Source of the DNA: Streptomyces malaysiensis subsp. samsunensis
GTDB taxonomy: Bacteria > Actinomycetota > Actinomycetes > Streptomycetales > Streptomycetaceae
DNA: 38,181 bases
Assembly (NCBI RefSeq): GCF_024519315.1
Contig: NZ_JANIIC010000077.1
Coordinates: 1 to 38,181, forward strand
Direction of reading: 5' to 3'
A program made the translations under genes and the position numbers. The notes under the pieces were generated by a model. That model saw only the letters and a program-made list of their open reading frames with translations, did not search any database and was not told where the DNA came from. Shown piece after piece: positions 38,130 to 38,181 of this stretch; the first letter of the stretch is position 1, and each line of letters starts with the position of its first letter.

Positions 38130-38181
38130 TCAGGGGCCCGACGGTGGCGGCTGCTGCTGGTTCGGGTCCTGCTGCGGAGGC
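38130..38181 (-). CDS. C-terminal Pro/Gln-rich tail of a protein cut by the window edge
   Basis: The minus strand enters the window in the frame PPQQDPNQQQPPPSGP and then a TGA stop at 38130-38132. Low-complexity Pro/Gln tails are common at the ends of actinobacterial membrane or envelope proteins. Only the last 16 codons are visible, so no identity can be given. Confidence 0.45.
   Translation of the reverse strand, partial: PPQQDPNQQQPPPSGP

Overview
The window is a high-GC actinobacterial chromosome segment, almost certainly Streptomyces. The grounds are a GC-saturated third codon position, a full-length two-domain geosmin synthase, rare TTA leucine codons, several leaderless transcripts with a TAnnnT box 6-7 nt before the start codon, and the housekeeping genes dnaX, SRP RNA, upp and tadA with two serine tRNAs. 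All calls come from reading the sequence and from knowledge of the protein families. No database search was run.

Layout. 1-1.6 kb: the 5' part of dnaX on the minus strand, with the small SRP RNA just upstream. 1.7-3.25 kb: a DHA2-type MFS exporter. 3.4-5.3 kb: a translationally coupled phospholipid-type membrane gene set in which every gene is broken: a VTT/YqaA-like remnant, a CdsA-like gene lacking its catalytic end, and a frameshifted CDP-alcohol phosphatidyltransferase. 5.3-7.2 kb: twin operator-like dyads, tRNA-Ser(GGA), a gene-poor stretch and a broken secreted beta-helix gene. 7.2-11.2 kb: a CPBP protease-like protein, an alpha/beta hydrolase with a divergent HTH regulator sharing a perfect dyad, a Tat-exported SMP-30-like protein and a 55-aa membrane peptide. 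11.2-17.1 kb: a 24-bp minisatellite, a histidine kinase/response regulator pair, and a convergent ABC exporter (FtsX permease plus ATPase) whose 3' end is partly duplicated. 17.5-24.5 kb: glutamate dehydrogenase, a SpoIIE-type phosphatase, then an IclR regulator, SRPBCC protein, amino-acid oxidase-like protein and amidase, all on the minus strand. 24.7-28.4 kb: geosmin synthase and a membrane acyltransferase. 28.7-30.7 kb: TerB, a 20-bp repeat array, and an M56 peptidase/BlaI repressor pair. 30.9-33.8 kb: a cytochrome P450 and an SDR/DUF2867 protein. 34.2-38.2 kb: a conserved housekeeping end: a leaderless 99-aa protein, a LytR_C protein, upp, a basic 55-aa protein, the acidic TadA-associated protein, tadA, tRNA-Ser(CGA), and the tail of a Pro/Gln-rich protein.

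How the genes work together. dnaX, SRP RNA, tadA and the two tRNA-Ser genes serve replication, protein targeting and decoding; TadA makes inosine at the wobble base. upp salvages uracil. The kinase/regulator pair lies next to an export-type ABC transporter and may control it. The IclR-to-amidase block looks like a small amide/amino-acid catabolic cluster. The M56/BlaI pair resembles a BlaR/BlaI-type protease-sensor and repressor module. bldA-linked control is suggested by TTA codons in the SMP-30-like gene, the acyltransferase and the decayed phosphatidyltransferase.

The least explained material is: the decayed lipid locus with a 17-bp repeat at its fusion point; the twin dyads at 5.33-5.38 kb; the hydrolase/HTH operator; the duplicated FtsX tail; the exact 20-bp-period array after terB; and the unannotated basic 55-aa gene next to the TadA pair.
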